Positions 36,183 to 45,057 of a stretch of 64,000 nt of DNA are shown in pieces (position 1 is the stretch's first letter; each line of letters begins with the position of its first letter). A program made the translations under genes and the position numbers. The notes under the pieces are model-generated. The model did no database searches. It was given only the letters and a program-made list of their open reading frames with translations, and was not told where the DNA came from. This DNA comes from Mucilaginibacter sp. OK098 (GTDB lineage Bacteria > Bacteroidota > Bacteroidia > Sphingobacteriales > Sphingobacteriaceae), in assembly GCF_900142915.1 (NCBI RefSeq), contig NZ_FRCM01000008.1, forward strand, positions 124,001 to 188,000, given 5' to 3'.

Positions 36183-36254
36183 ATTTTCAAATCAATAAAT
36201 CAACACATCTTCAAATCATTCGCACATCCGCATATCCGAAATCCGCACATCATC
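36183..36254. repeat. Word-repeat tract, class D (TCAAATC / CGCACATC)
   Basis: Short words TTTTCAAATCA, CTTCAAATCATT, CGCACATCCGCATATCCG and CCGCACATC follow each other up to the stop of the Gfo/Idh gene. The TTTTCAAATC and CTTCAAATC words also occur at 38290-38325. No gene or terminator stem is evident. Confidence 0.4.
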
Positions 36255-36255
36255 C

Positions 36256-37425
36256 TCAAATAATGTAATCAGTCCACTTCTCGTTGCTGTTGTTTGAGGC
36301 TACCACATTTTCAATAAATGCCATGCCCCTTATGCCGTCCTCAATGCCTGGAAAATCCAACCATTCGGGTTTTGGTTCTTCGTTATTTAGCTTTGCCTGT
36401 AATGATAATGCAAAGTTGCGATACAGGTTGCCGAATGCCTCAAGGTATCCTTCAGGGTGACCGCCGGGTGTACGCGTGTTATGTACAGCGTAGGTTGATT
36501 CCCTGTCGCCATAATTACCACCGGCCCTAATAGTTTGGGCAGGTTTATCAATCCATTTTAAAGTAAGCGTGTTTGGTTCCTGCTGGGCCCATTCAAGGCT
36601 GCCATTTTCGCCATAAACACGAATTTTCAATGCATTTTCTTCACCGGCTGCAACTTGCGATGCCGTTAATACACCGGTAGCTTTATCTTCAAAACGCAAT
36701 AGTATAGCGCCATCATCATCCAACATACGGCCTTCAACCACTACGTTTAATGAAGCATTTAACTGGGTTATTTTCAATCCTGAAATATATTCAGCCAAAT
36801 GTGCCGCGTGCGTGCCGATATCGCCCATGCAACCGCTTTTTCCCGATTTTTTCGGATCAGTACGCCATGCAGCTTGCGCGTTGCCTTCTCTTTCAGAAAG
36901 CTTGCTCAACCAGCCCTGGATATATTCAACATAAATTTTTCGCACTTTACCTAAAGATCCGCCCTTTACTATCTGTTTGGCCTCCTTAACCATTGGGTAG
37001 CCCGAATAGGTATGAGTAAGCAATAGCATCAGGCCGGTTTCTTCCAGCTTTTCTCTTAATTGCTTTGCTTCATCTAAAGTAAAGGTTATGGGTTTTTCAA
37101 TTACCACGTTAAAGCCATTATCAAGCGCCATCATTGCCGGGGCAAAGTGTGCAAAGTTTGGCGTAACAATGGTTACAAAATCCATTCGTTTATCGGCAGG
37201 CAGCTTGCTTTCTGCCGTAATCATTTCCTCGTAGTTGGTATAGATCCTGTCTTCGGGTAAAAATAAGATATGCCCGCTTTCAATAGCTGTTTCTTTGTGG
37301 ATGCTTAAAGCACCGCATACCAGTTCAATTAAGCCGTCCATATTAGCGGCAATCCTGTGAATAGCGCCTATAAATGCGTCTTTACCCCCGCCGATCATCC
37401 CCATGCGGAGTTTTCTATGAGCCAT
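36256..37425 (-). CDS. Cytoplasmic Gfo/Idh/MocA-family oxidoreductase
   Basis: The protein has 389 residues. The NAD(P)-binding GMIGGGKDAFIGAIHR starts the Rossmann domain, EKPITFTLDEAKQLR carries the family Lys, and the catalytic His lies in GDIGTHAAHLAEYISG. There is no signal peptide. It ends 219 bases before the isomerase start, a gap filled by word repeats. In a 3-keto sugar pathway it would reduce or oxidise C3 of the imported sugar with NAD(H); direction and substrate are inferred. Confidence 0.88.
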   Translation of the reverse strand: MAHRKLRMGMIGGGKDAFIGAIHRIAANMDGLIELVCGALSIHKETAIESGHILFLPEDRIYTNYEEMITAESKLPADKRMDFVTIVTPNFAHFAPAMMALDNGFNVVIEKPITFTLDEAKQLREKLEETGLMLLLTHTYSGYPMVKEAKQIVKGGSLGKVRKIYVEYIQGWLSKLSEREGNAQAAWRTDPKKSGKSGCMGDIGTHAAHLAEYISGLKITQLNASLNVVVEGRMLDDDGAILLRFEDKATGVLTASQVAAGEENALKIRVYGENGSLEWAQQEPNTLTLKWIDKPAQTIRAGGNYGDRESTYAVHNTRTPGGHPEGYLEAFGNLYRNFALSLQAKLNNEEPKPEWLDFPGIEDGIRGMAFIENVVASNNSNEKWTDYII

Positions 37426-37442
37426 GTGTTGTTTTTTGAGTT

Positions 37443-37564
37443 TATTAAGTTGATTGAGTTAGATTAAGTTGATTAGGTTAGGATAGGCCAATTAAGTTGG
37501 ATGAGTTGTACGCCATAAAAAAACTAATCAACTCATTCAACCTAATCAACCAATCAACTAACTT
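37443..37564. repeat. Stuttered-word hairpin, class A (GTTGATTAAG words)
   Basis: GTTGATTGA, GTTAGATTAA and GTTGATTAG words on the left face inverse CTAATCAAC, CTCATTCAAC and CCAATCAAC words on the right. TTGATTAGGTT at 37469-37479 pairs with 37539-37549. The element spans nearly the whole gap between the subunit-3 and Gfo/Idh genes and is akin to 29903-30001. Confidence 0.58.
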
Positions 37565-37565
37565 A

Positions 37566-38186
37566 TCAGGTTGCCCAGGCTTTATCGCCTTTTTTGTAAG
37601 GGACGTTTCCGTCATAGTGTCCCGGTACGGCAATATAGCGTAATGCTTTTGTAGCGCCTATTTCCGAGGTAAAGTAGCCTAGCAAAGTAAGCTCTTTCAT
37701 CATTCTGAAATAGTGCGGCGCAACTGTCGGGCCTTTAAAGTCCGGATCGTTTCTGTGCTTACTATCTTCCATTTCAGAGTTTGCGTTCTTTTTGGTATAT
37801 TCTTTCTGTTCTTTATCCAAATCAACCAGCAGATCTGTTTTTTGCTGAGCCGTTAGTGACATGAATTTACTGCTGAATTTCTTCTGACTCGCATCATCCA
37901 GCTTTGAAATACCTTCTAAAAACGTTTTTTGATTCTTGGGCCAATAGCAATCCTGTACCATTAGCGCCATAAAATGGCCCACATTGGCAGCTTTTGCACC
38001 CGGTGAACTTGTTGTTGTTGGCAAAATGGTATCTGCAACTTCATTTAAGAAAGCAATATTATCTGCAACAAATAAGTCCTCAACTTTTCCGGCGCCTGAT
38101 TTACATCCCGAAATAAAGAATTCGGCACCTATTACAGCACCGCCCATCAACAGGGCTACTCTTCCTATGGCGTCTCTTCTATTCAT
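37566..38186 (-). CDS. Gluconate 2-dehydrogenase subunit 3 family protein (copy 1)
   Basis: The protein has 206 residues. The N-terminus MNRRDAIGRVALLMGGAVIG combines a twin-arginine start with a possible lipobox at FISGC (Cys 28). The family signature follows: FLNEVADTILPTT, PGAKAANVGHFMALMVQDCY and a C-terminal FTSEIGATKALRYIAVPG. Such small subunits accompany and help export a large FAD (GMC) subunit. It is encoded between the two Gfo/Idh genes and near both GMC genes, and it may partner the GMC enzyme at 39809-41488. Confidence 0.87.
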   Translation of the reverse strand: MNRRDAIGRVALLMGGAVIGAEFFISGCKSGAGKVEDLFVADNIAFLNEVADTILPTTTSSPGAKAANVGHFMALMVQDCYWPKNQKTFLEGISKLDDASQKKFSSKFMSLTAQQKTDLLVDLDKEQKEYTKKNANSEMEDSKHRNDPDFKGPTVAPHYFRMMKELTLLGYFTSEIGATKALRYIAVPGHYDGNVPYKKGDKAWAT

Positions 38187-38196
38187 TTTAATTATT

Positions 38197-38339
38197 GAAT
38201 TAGTGAATGTTTATAATTAGTGAATTAGTGAGTGAATTAGTAATTAATTTGAAAATTAGCTAATTTGAAGATCGTTTGCAATGTTTCATTTTCAAATCTT
38301 CAAATCAACTAATTTTCAAATCACTAATTCACCAGTTCA
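38197..38339. repeat. Stuttered-word hairpin, class D (GAATTAGTGA / TTGAAAATTAG)
   Basis: GAATTAGTGA words at 38198-38242 and TTGAAAATTAG, TAATTTGAAGATC at 38248-38272 face their inverses CTTCAAATCAACTAATTTTC and CACTAATTCACC at 38297-38333. The two halves could fold into one long AT-rich stem. It occupies most of the gap before the exported Gfo/Idh gene's stop codon. Confidence 0.55.
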
Positions 38340-38344
38340 ATCCT

Positions 38345-39778
38345 TTATACTTTAAGATCCCAGCCTTCGCGGTACTGGCGTTTAACGTATTGGTTAACAG
38401 CATCAAAATTAGTAACCTTCATGGCATTGTTATCCCAAAGCAGTTTTATCCTTCCGCCCTGAAGCTCATGACCGCGTACAGCAAGGTTCGCCATCAATAA
38501 GGCTTCCGTAAGCGGACCAGCCTTATCAAACGATGAGCTTAGCTCCGTTTTGCCATACCCGGCAATACAGCCTTCAACCCATTGTGCATAGTGGCCGTTA
38601 GCGCCGCCAGGTACCCGCGCCCATTTTTGAGGGGCTTTTGCATCTTTGGTCAATGCCTTTGGCAATAACGTAGGCGCATCAGAATATGTGCTGGCAAACA
38701 TCTTTCCTTTTGTACCGATAAACAGGGTGCCATTTCCCGGCTCGCCTCCCCAATCTTCATTTGGCAACAATTCGATAGGTCTTTCTGGCTGAATACCACC
38801 GTCCATCCAGTGCAGGGTAACATCACCCTGGGTTTTATCTGTTTTTGGGAAGGTTAATGTGATATGGCTTGATGGCGGGCAGCTTTCAGGGAAATGCCCT
38901 TCCTTAAATTCATCAACATAAACACCGCCCACACTAGCCTGCACATCATTGGCGTAGCGAATACCCAATACCCTGAAGGGAGCTTCAACAAGGTGGCAAC
39001 CCATATCGCCAAGGGCGCCTGTACCGTAATCCCACCAGCCGCGCCAGTTAAATGGCACTAATTTATCAACATAATCCTTTTTAGGCGCAGTTCCAAGCCA
39101 AAGGTCCCAATCCAGTTCTTTCGGGATATTTGGTTGTGGTGGCGGCCATGCAATGCCCTGCGGCCAAACAGGGCGGTTTGTCCAGCAATAAACGGTATGC
39201 ACATCACCTATCAGGCCGGCATCATACCATTCAGACATCAGACGGGTACCATCATTTGATGAGCCCTGGTTGCCCATTTGCGTAACTACCTTATATTTTT
39301 TTGCAGCATCTGTTAACATACGGGCTTCCCAAATATCATGGGTTAAGGGCTTTTGCACATAAACGTGCTTGCCTAATGACATTGCATGGTAAGCTATTAT
39401 TGCGTGGTTATGATCGGGAGTTGAAACAGAAACCGCATCAAAATGCTTTGAATCTTTTTCCAGCAATTCGCGCCAATCCTTATAATATATTGCTTTTGGA
39501 AAATCTGACCGTGATTTAGCCGATCTTCTGTCATCCACATCGCACAAAAAAGCAATCTCGGCTTTGCCGCTTTTATAAAAGTTGGCAATATCGCTCTGAC
39601 CTTTACCGCCGGCGCCTACACTGGCAATCAACAATTTATCACTTGGTGCAGTATAGCCTTTACCGCCCAGCACAAAGCGGGGCACTATCATAAAACTTGC
39701 AGCAGCTATAGTACTGGTTTTCAAAAACTCCCTCCTGGTAGGACTTGTTTTTTGTTCAGTCTGTTTTTCTTCAGCCAT
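38345..39778 (-). CDS. Tat-exported Gfo/Idh/MocA-family oxidoreductase
   Basis: The protein has 477 residues. TRREFLKTSTIAAASFMIVP is a twin-arginine signal. The Rossmann opening is LLIASVGAGGKGQSDIANFY, VQKPLTHDIWEARML holds the family Lys, and LGDMGCHLVEAPFRVLG the catalytic-His region. Export of a folded NAD(P) enzyme by Tat is known for Zymomonas glucose-fructose oxidoreductase, which keeps its cofactor bound. A redox-recycling or elimination chemistry on keto glycosides in the periplasm is a fair inference. Neighbours on both sides are dehydrogenase subunits. Confidence 0.88.
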   Translation of the reverse strand: MAEEKQTEQKTSPTRREFLKTSTIAAASFMIVPRFVLGGKGYTAPSDKLLIASVGAGGKGQSDIANFYKSGKAEIAFLCDVDDRRSAKSRSDFPKAIYYKDWRELLEKDSKHFDAVSVSTPDHNHAIIAYHAMSLGKHVYVQKPLTHDIWEARMLTDAAKKYKVVTQMGNQGSSNDGTRLMSEWYDAGLIGDVHTVYCWTNRPVWPQGIAWPPPQPNIPKELDWDLWLGTAPKKDYVDKLVPFNWRGWWDYGTGALGDMGCHLVEAPFRVLGIRYANDVQASVGGVYVDEFKEGHFPESCPPSSHITLTFPKTDKTQGDVTLHWMDGGIQPERPIELLPNEDWGGEPGNGTLFIGTKGKMFASTYSDAPTLLPKALTKDAKAPQKWARVPGGANGHYAQWVEGCIAGYGKTELSSSFDKAGPLTEALLMANLAVRGHELQGGRIKLLWDNNAMKVTNFDAVNQYVKRQYREGWDLKV

Positions 39779-39808
39779 GGTTTTAGTTTTATTATGTTTT
39801 AAATAGGG

Positions 39809-41488
39809 TTAGATGTTGTTCTTTTTCAATTCTTCAACTGCATGGTTAGCGGCGCGGGCAGTTAATGCCATGTAAGTAAGTGACGGATTTTGACAGGCTG
39901 CTGAAGCCATGGCAGCACCATCAGTAACAAACACGTTCTTAGCGTCCCACACCTGGTTCCACTCGTTCAATACCGAAGTTTTAGGATCGCGACCCATGCG
40001 GGCGGTTCCCATTTCATGGATGCCCCTGCCTAAAACGCCTTTGCTTGTAAAAGAATGTACATTTTTCACACCTGCAGCTTCCAGCATTTCTTTGGCATCG
40101 TTCTCCATATCGATCCGCATTTTGCGTTCATTGTCTTTAACTTCAACGTCAAACGATAAAATGTTCAATCCCCATTTATCCTTCTTAGTTTTATCAAGGG
40201 TGATCTTATTTTCATGGTATGGCAATGTTTCGCCGAAACCGCCAATTCCCATGCTCCAGGTACCAGGCTCGGTTAATGCATCTTTAAATGCACCGCCAAT
40301 ATTCATTTCAGCAATATCCCTGCTCCAGTTTTCACGGCCTGCGCCACCCTGGTAACCGAAGCCCCGGATATAATCGCGTTTTTCGCCGTTCAGATTCCTG
40401 TAACGCGGAATATAGATACCGTTAGCCCTGCGGCCAAAATAATATTTATCATCATAGCCTTCAACCGTACCTGACGCACCTACACCCAGGTGGTGATCCA
40501 TTACATTGTGGCCCAATTCGCCGCTGCTGCTGCCCAAACCACCCGGCCAGATATCAGTTGCTGAATTCATCAGGATCCAGGCGCTATTTAAAGCAGATGC
40601 ATTCACAAAGATGATCTTTGCAAAGTATTCGTAAGTCTGATTTGTTTCCGCATCAAGCACCTCAACTCCTTTTGCTTTTTTGGTATCCTTATCGTACAAT
40701 ATTTTAGTTACGATAGACCATGGGCGAACCGTTAGGTTCTTTGTAGCCATAGCAGCAGGCAAAGTAGCTGATTGGGTGCTGAAGTACGCTCCAAACGGGC
40801 AGCCTAACCAGCATTTATTCCGGTATTGGCAATTTGTACGGTTATTATGCGGAAGGGTAATGTTAGCCGTACGGCCTATAACCATAGCACGCTGGTCTTT
40901 ATAAAAAGCCATTAAACGCTTTGACACATCCTTCTCCACAACGTTCATTTCCATTGGCGGCATAAAATCGCCATCCGGAAGAATAGCCAAATGATCTTTA
41001 TTACCAGAGATGCCTGCAAATTGTTCAGCATAGCTATACCACGGCGCAATATCTTTATAACGGATAGGCCAGTCGGTGCCGATACCGTCTTTTAAGTTTG
41101 CTTCAAAATCAACATCAGCCCAGCGGTATGATTGCCTGCCCCACATTAATGAACGGCCACCAACATGGTACCCTCTGAACCAGTCGAAACGTTTAACTTC
41201 GGTATAAGGGCTGTCCTTATCACTCGCCCAGTAATCTAAATTAGTTTCGTTCAAGGGATAATCGCGTTTAAGAACGGGATAATCCTCAATCATTTGTTGC
41301 GTACGGCCACCCCTGTGAGGAAATTCCCAGGGATCTTTATTCGCGTTCACGTAATCTTTAATGTGCTCAATGTTCCGGCCACGCTCCAGCATAATGGTTT
41401 TTAAGCCCTTTTCGGTCAGCTCTTTGGCAGCCCATCCGCCCGAGATCCCTGAACCAATGACAATGGCGTCATAAGTATTTGCAGACAT
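39809..41488 (-). CDS. GMC-family FAD dehydrogenase (glucoside 3-dehydrogenase-like), copy 1
   Basis: The protein has 559 residues. FAD binding is AIVIGSGISGGWAAKEL near the start and LERGRNI. VGGRSLMWGRQSYRW is the second flavin-contact motif. The C-terminal active site is RGIHEMGTARMG and ASAACQNPSLTYMAL, giving His and Asn. Three cysteines, C220, C226 and C230 (NCQYRNKCWLGCP), recall the [3Fe-4S] site of gluconate/glucose dehydrogenase large subunits. There is no signal peptide of its own, so it is probably exported bound to a subunit-3 protein. It likely oxidises a sugar C3 hydroxyl and passes electrons to cytochrome c. Confidence 0.88.
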   Translation of the reverse strand: MSANTYDAIVIGSGISGGWAAKELTEKGLKTIMLERGRNIEHIKDYVNANKDPWEFPHRGGRTQQMIEDYPVLKRDYPLNETNLDYWASDKDSPYTEVKRFDWFRGYHVGGRSLMWGRQSYRWADVDFEANLKDGIGTDWPIRYKDIAPWYSYAEQFAGISGNKDHLAILPDGDFMPPMEMNVVEKDVSKRLMAFYKDQRAMVIGRTANITLPHNNRTNCQYRNKCWLGCPFGAYFSTQSATLPAAMATKNLTVRPWSIVTKILYDKDTKKAKGVEVLDAETNQTYEYFAKIIFVNASALNSAWILMNSATDIWPGGLGSSSGELGHNVMDHHLGVGASGTVEGYDDKYYFGRRANGIYIPRYRNLNGEKRDYIRGFGYQGGAGRENWSRDIAEMNIGGAFKDALTEPGTWSMGIGGFGETLPYHENKITLDKTKKDKWGLNILSFDVEVKDNERKMRIDMENDAKEMLEAAGVKNVHSFTSKGVLGRGIHEMGTARMGRDPKTSVLNEWNQVWDAKNVFVTDGAAMASAACQNPSLTYMALTARAANHAVEELKKNNI

Positions 41489-41662
41489 ATATTAATAAAT
41501 AAAGGTTAAAGAAATTATATAAATCGGTTAATCGTTAAATGTATGAACAAAAAATTGCTGAACAAATTTTCATTGTGTTTTTTTAACACAATAATGGGTT
41601 TAAATAATGTATGGGCATTTTTTGAGTCAATTTGTTTAAACTTTTGAGCCATAAACAACCCA

Positions 41663-43375
41663 CTAAATATTCCCTTTTTTAATTTCACCAACAGCATAAT
41701 CAGCCGCGCGGGCGGTAATAGCCATATAAGTGAGCGATGGGTTTTGGCATGAGGTTGATGTCATGCAGGCGCCATCGGTAACAAAAACATTTTTACAGGC
41801 ATGAACCTGGTTCCATTTATTAAGGATAGATGTTTTCGGATCATTCCCCATGCGGGCGCCCCCCATTTCATGGATGTCTAATCCTGGTGCCCTATGGTCT
41901 GTTGACGGCCGGATATTTTTAAAGCCGGCAGAGGTAAGCATCTCCGTAAGTTGCTCTATAAAATCCTTCTTCATCTTCTCGTCATTATCATCATAATCTA
42001 CCGAAACATTTAACAACGGCACACCCCAGTCGTCTTTCAGTTTTGCATCAAGACTTACATGATTGGTATCCTTCGGGATGGTTTCTCCCATAAATTGTAC
42101 GCCAACATACCAGGGGCTAAGGTCACCTTTTACCAGGCCCTCTTTCAGGGTTGCCCCAACACCATCATATTTATGCTGCTGGTACCTGTAGCCGCCAAAT
42201 GTGCAGGCATAGCCACGAAGAAAATCAGTTTCCTGTTTATAAACATTCCTAAAACGGGGGATATAGCCACTGGTTGGCGAGCGGCCGTCAACCGTCCACT
42301 CTTTCAGGCCATCATATTCAGCACCAATATTGGCCGAGTAGTTATGGAACGCAACATATTTACCCAATACACCACTATCATTACCAAAACCATTGGGAAA
42401 ACGGTTTGATGTGGAGTTTAGCAGCAACAGATTCGTATTTAAGGCCGCGGCATTTACAAAAATTACGCGTGCATAGTATTCAATAGTTTCTTTTGTGTTG
42501 GTATCAACAATCCGTACGCCTGTAGCCTTGCCCTTTTTTTCATCGTAGATGATGGATTGCACTACCGAAAATGGCCTCAAGGTCATATTGCCTGACTTTT
42601 GTGCCCATGGGATTGTTGAAGCATTACTGCTGAAATAGCCACCGAAGGGACAGCCACGCTGGCAAAGGTCGCGGTTTTGGCACTGGGTTCGCCCCTGGTC
42701 AATGTGGATCTGGTTGGGTTTTGATAAATGGGCGCAACGGGCGCTTATTACATACCTGTTTTTATAATTAGCCTTAACATGGTCGCTAAAATATTGCTCC
42801 ACGTCGTTTAAGGGGAAACCCGGTAAAAATTCGCCATCCGGTAATTCAGGAATTCCATCTTTATTGCCGGCTATGCCAGCAAATTTCTCTACATAGCTAT
42901 ACCATGGCGCTATATCTTTATACCTTATCGGCCAGTCTACCGCATAACCATCCCTGGCCGGGCCTTCAAAATCAAAATCACTCCAGCGCTGGGTTTGCCT
43001 TGCCCATAATAACGATTTACCCCCTACTTGGTATCCGCGGATCCAGTCGAACGGTTTTTGCTGTACATATGGATGTTCCTTATCCTTTACAAAAAAGTGA
43101 GCCGAATCTTCGCCAAAAGCATAACAACGGCCAACTATTGGGTTGGCTTCCATTACCGCTGCTGGCAACTGACCATGATGCTCAAACTCCCATGGATATT
43201 TATTTGTTGTAGGATAATCTTTTATGTGTTTTACATCCCGGCCGCGCTCAAGCACCAAAGTTTTTAAGCCGTTTCCGGTTAATTCCTTAGCAGCCCAGCC
43301 CCCGCTTATTCCTGACCCGATGACGATGGCATCAAATGTGCGCTCTTTAACGCTATCAACATTTAAATTGGCCAT
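41663..43375 (-). CDS. GMC-family FAD dehydrogenase (glucoside 3-dehydrogenase-like), copy 2
   Basis: The protein has 570 residues and is a clear paralogue of the enzyme at 39809-41488. The motifs are AIVIGSGISGGWAAKEL, VGGKSLLWARQTQRW, LDIHEMGGARMG and TSTSCQNPSLTYMAI. The Cys triad with identical spacing is C232, C238 and C242 (QCQNRDLCQRGCP). It follows the subunit-3 gene at 43378 by 2 bases, so these two form a complex. Different acceptor-loop sequences suggest a different glycoside range from copy 1. The 174-base gap to copy 1 is AT-rich with no clear signal. Confidence 0.88.
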   Translation of the reverse strand: MANLNVDSVKERTFDAIVIGSGISGGWAAKELTGNGLKTLVLERGRDVKHIKDYPTTNKYPWEFEHHGQLPAAVMEANPIVGRCYAFGEDSAHFFVKDKEHPYVQQKPFDWIRGYQVGGKSLLWARQTQRWSDFDFEGPARDGYAVDWPIRYKDIAPWYSYVEKFAGIAGNKDGIPELPDGEFLPGFPLNDVEQYFSDHVKANYKNRYVISARCAHLSKPNQIHIDQGRTQCQNRDLCQRGCPFGGYFSSNASTIPWAQKSGNMTLRPFSVVQSIIYDEKKGKATGVRIVDTNTKETIEYYARVIFVNAAALNTNLLLLNSTSNRFPNGFGNDSGVLGKYVAFHNYSANIGAEYDGLKEWTVDGRSPTSGYIPRFRNVYKQETDFLRGYACTFGGYRYQQHKYDGVGATLKEGLVKGDLSPWYVGVQFMGETIPKDTNHVSLDAKLKDDWGVPLLNVSVDYDDNDEKMKKDFIEQLTEMLTSAGFKNIRPSTDHRAPGLDIHEMGGARMGNDPKTSILNKWNQVHACKNVFVTDGACMTSTSCQNPSLTYMAITARAADYAVGEIKKGNI

Positions 43376-43377
43376 AG

Positions 43378-43947
43378 CTATGCAGACTTAAGATTAAGTT
43401 TTTTAATCGGGTAATGAACAATGTATCTGCCAGGCACCAGTTCATAAACAATTTGCTTGGTCATGAAGTATTGAGATGTGGTGTAACCAAATATGGTTTG
43501 CCTTTTTACGTCCCAATAAAAACCTGTTATAGGATCCGGCTTTACAGGTTTTGCCGCTTTAACCGCATTGGCGCTTTTTTCAATACCTGTAAGGATAATT
43601 TCGCGCTGTTTAATATCAAGGTCGCCAAACTGTTTACCGTATTTAGTTTTAACCATGCTGGTAAAAGCTTTTAGCCCGGCAACAAATGCTTGCTGCCTCT
43701 TTTTGTCATAACAATCATCAATCATTTTTAAAACAAAAGCAGGCAGGTTTAAATCTTTTGCACCGGGCGTATTTGTTTTTGGGATGATGGTTTCAGCAAC
43801 ATCGGCAATAAGCCTTTGCTGGTCTTCATCAATATTTACATGCTTTAACTGAACATATGAAGTACCGTCATGACTCATGCATGATGGCAGCAATACTGCG
43901 CCGCCAATTACCAAAGCCAGATTTTTTATTACGGTACGCCTGTTCAT
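43378..43947 (-). CDS. Gluconate 2-dehydrogenase subunit 3 family protein (copy 2)
   Basis: The protein has 189 residues. MNRRTVIKNLALVIGGAVLL is a twin-arginine signal ending in the possible lipobox LLPSC (Cys 23). The family core is IADVAETIIPKTNTPGAKD and LPAFVLKMIDDCYDKKRQQ. It precedes the GMC gene at 41663 by 2 bases, the arrangement of small and large subunits in membrane-bound glucoside dehydrogenases. Its Tat signal could carry the folded FAD subunit across. The 178-base AT-rich gap upstream (43948-44125) may hold a promoter but shows no certain one. Confidence 0.88.
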   Translation of the reverse strand: MNRRTVIKNLALVIGGAVLLPSCMSHDGTSYVQLKHVNIDEDQQRLIADVAETIIPKTNTPGAKDLNLPAFVLKMIDDCYDKKRQQAFVAGLKAFTSMVKTKYGKQFGDLDIKQREIILTGIEKSANAVKAAKPVKPDPITGFYWDVKRQTIFGYTTSQYFMTKQIVYELVPGRYIVHYPIKKLNLKSA

Positions 43948-44125
43948 TTATGCTATAATTGGGTGAGCAAAAAAATCATGTATAATTAACATTTATTAAT
44001 TTAAAATGCAAAATTCATTGGTAAAAATTACCGGTTTTATTATTATTACTATTTATAAAACAAGTTTCTTAATCTCTTATTATATAGACAGGCTTCAAAA
44101 GGAGCTGTAAGTTAAAATAATACCA

Positions 44126-45046
44126 CTAAAAACCCCACTTTTTCATGGTTTGTAAGTCAATTTTTACACAATCTACCGGATCTTTCCCCTGGTACGATTC
44201 CTGTTCGATAATAAATTGTGAGGTTCCTCCCTTTCTCCTAGCTGCCTTTACAATATCTTTAACCGGCAGTAACCCTTGTCCAAGTATTGTACTTTCATAA
44301 CCATGCCCCATTTCGCCCTGGTTGGCACTTTTTATTTCATCTTTTACATGCATCAGCTCAAACCTGCCAGGGTATTTATTAATAATTGCAAGGGCATCTC
44401 CACCGGGTACGCCATACATATTGCCAATATCCAATTGCTGTAAAACCAGTGATGGATCGGTATTTTTAAGGATAAACTCAAATAAATTACCATCCTCAAC
44501 CTTTGTGCTAAATTCAAAATCATGATTGTGGTAGCCAAAACTCATTCCGTGCGCTTTACATAACTCACCGCATTTGTTAAACTGTTCCATAAAACGTTTT
44601 AACCCATCCAGGTCAGTACGCAGGCTTTCATCCAGCCATGGGCTTATTACATATCTTTGGCCAACCTCTGCAGCATCATCAATGGTATATTTCCATTTAT
44701 CGGTAAAATCTTTTTTGTCAGTGTCCCAGTCATGTGCAGTCATTACCGTATGGCCGCTTGGCATTTGCATGGAAAGGTCATTTAAGATCTTTTTAAACTC
44801 TTTAGCGGTATAGCCATAAAATTTGCGGTTTATATAATTGGCATGCTCAACATGCTTTACTTCGCCTTCGCTCAATTTTTTAAGAGTTCCCATTGGGTCT
44901 TTGCCCATTGCATCCCTTACACTATAAAGCTGTACACCAAGCCTGGTTAGTTTTTTAGGTTCGGCCAATAAAGTTTCAGGAAGTAGTGCAGCGCCTGCTA
45001 CAACAATTGCGCTATTTTTTATAAATGTTCTGCGTGACGGATTCAT
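44126..45046 (-). CDS. Tat-exported sugar phosphate isomerase/epimerase-like TIM barrel
   Basis: The protein has 306 residues. The signal is SRRTFIKNSAIVVAGAALLP. LGVQLYSVRDAMGKDP opens the barrel. SFGYHNHDFEF, VLQQLDIGNMYGV, FELMHVKDEI and QFIIEQESYQG are the metal-ligand strands. It resembles the exported paralogue at 30008-30883 in length and motif order, so one of the two may act on a different anomer or epimer. It starts 12 bases after the TolB-like gene stop. Confidence 0.85.
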   Translation of the reverse strand: MNPSRRTFIKNSAIVVAGAALLPETLLAEPKKLTRLGVQLYSVRDAMGKDPMGTLKKLSEGEVKHVEHANYINRKFYGYTAKEFKKILNDLSMQMPSGHTVMTAHDWDTDKKDFTDKWKYTIDDAAEVGQRYVISPWLDESLRTDLDGLKRFMEQFNKCGELCKAHGMSFGYHNHDFEFSTKVEDGNLFEFILKNTDPSLVLQQLDIGNMYGVPGGDALAIINKYPGRFELMHVKDEIKSANQGEMGHGYESTILGQGLLPVKDIVKAARRKGGTSQFIIEQESYQGKDPVDCVKIDLQTMKKWGF

Positions 45047-45057
45047 TTTTTCAGGTT

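Noticed and set aside
29903..38339. CRISPR array
   Set aside because: The repeats are short, degenerate, inverted as well as direct, have no regular spacers, and no cas genes are present.
41515..41697. Minus-strand open frame of 60 codons between the GMC genes
   Set aside because: It overlaps the end of the GMC gene at 41663 in another frame and has a low-complexity AT-rich composition without any motif.
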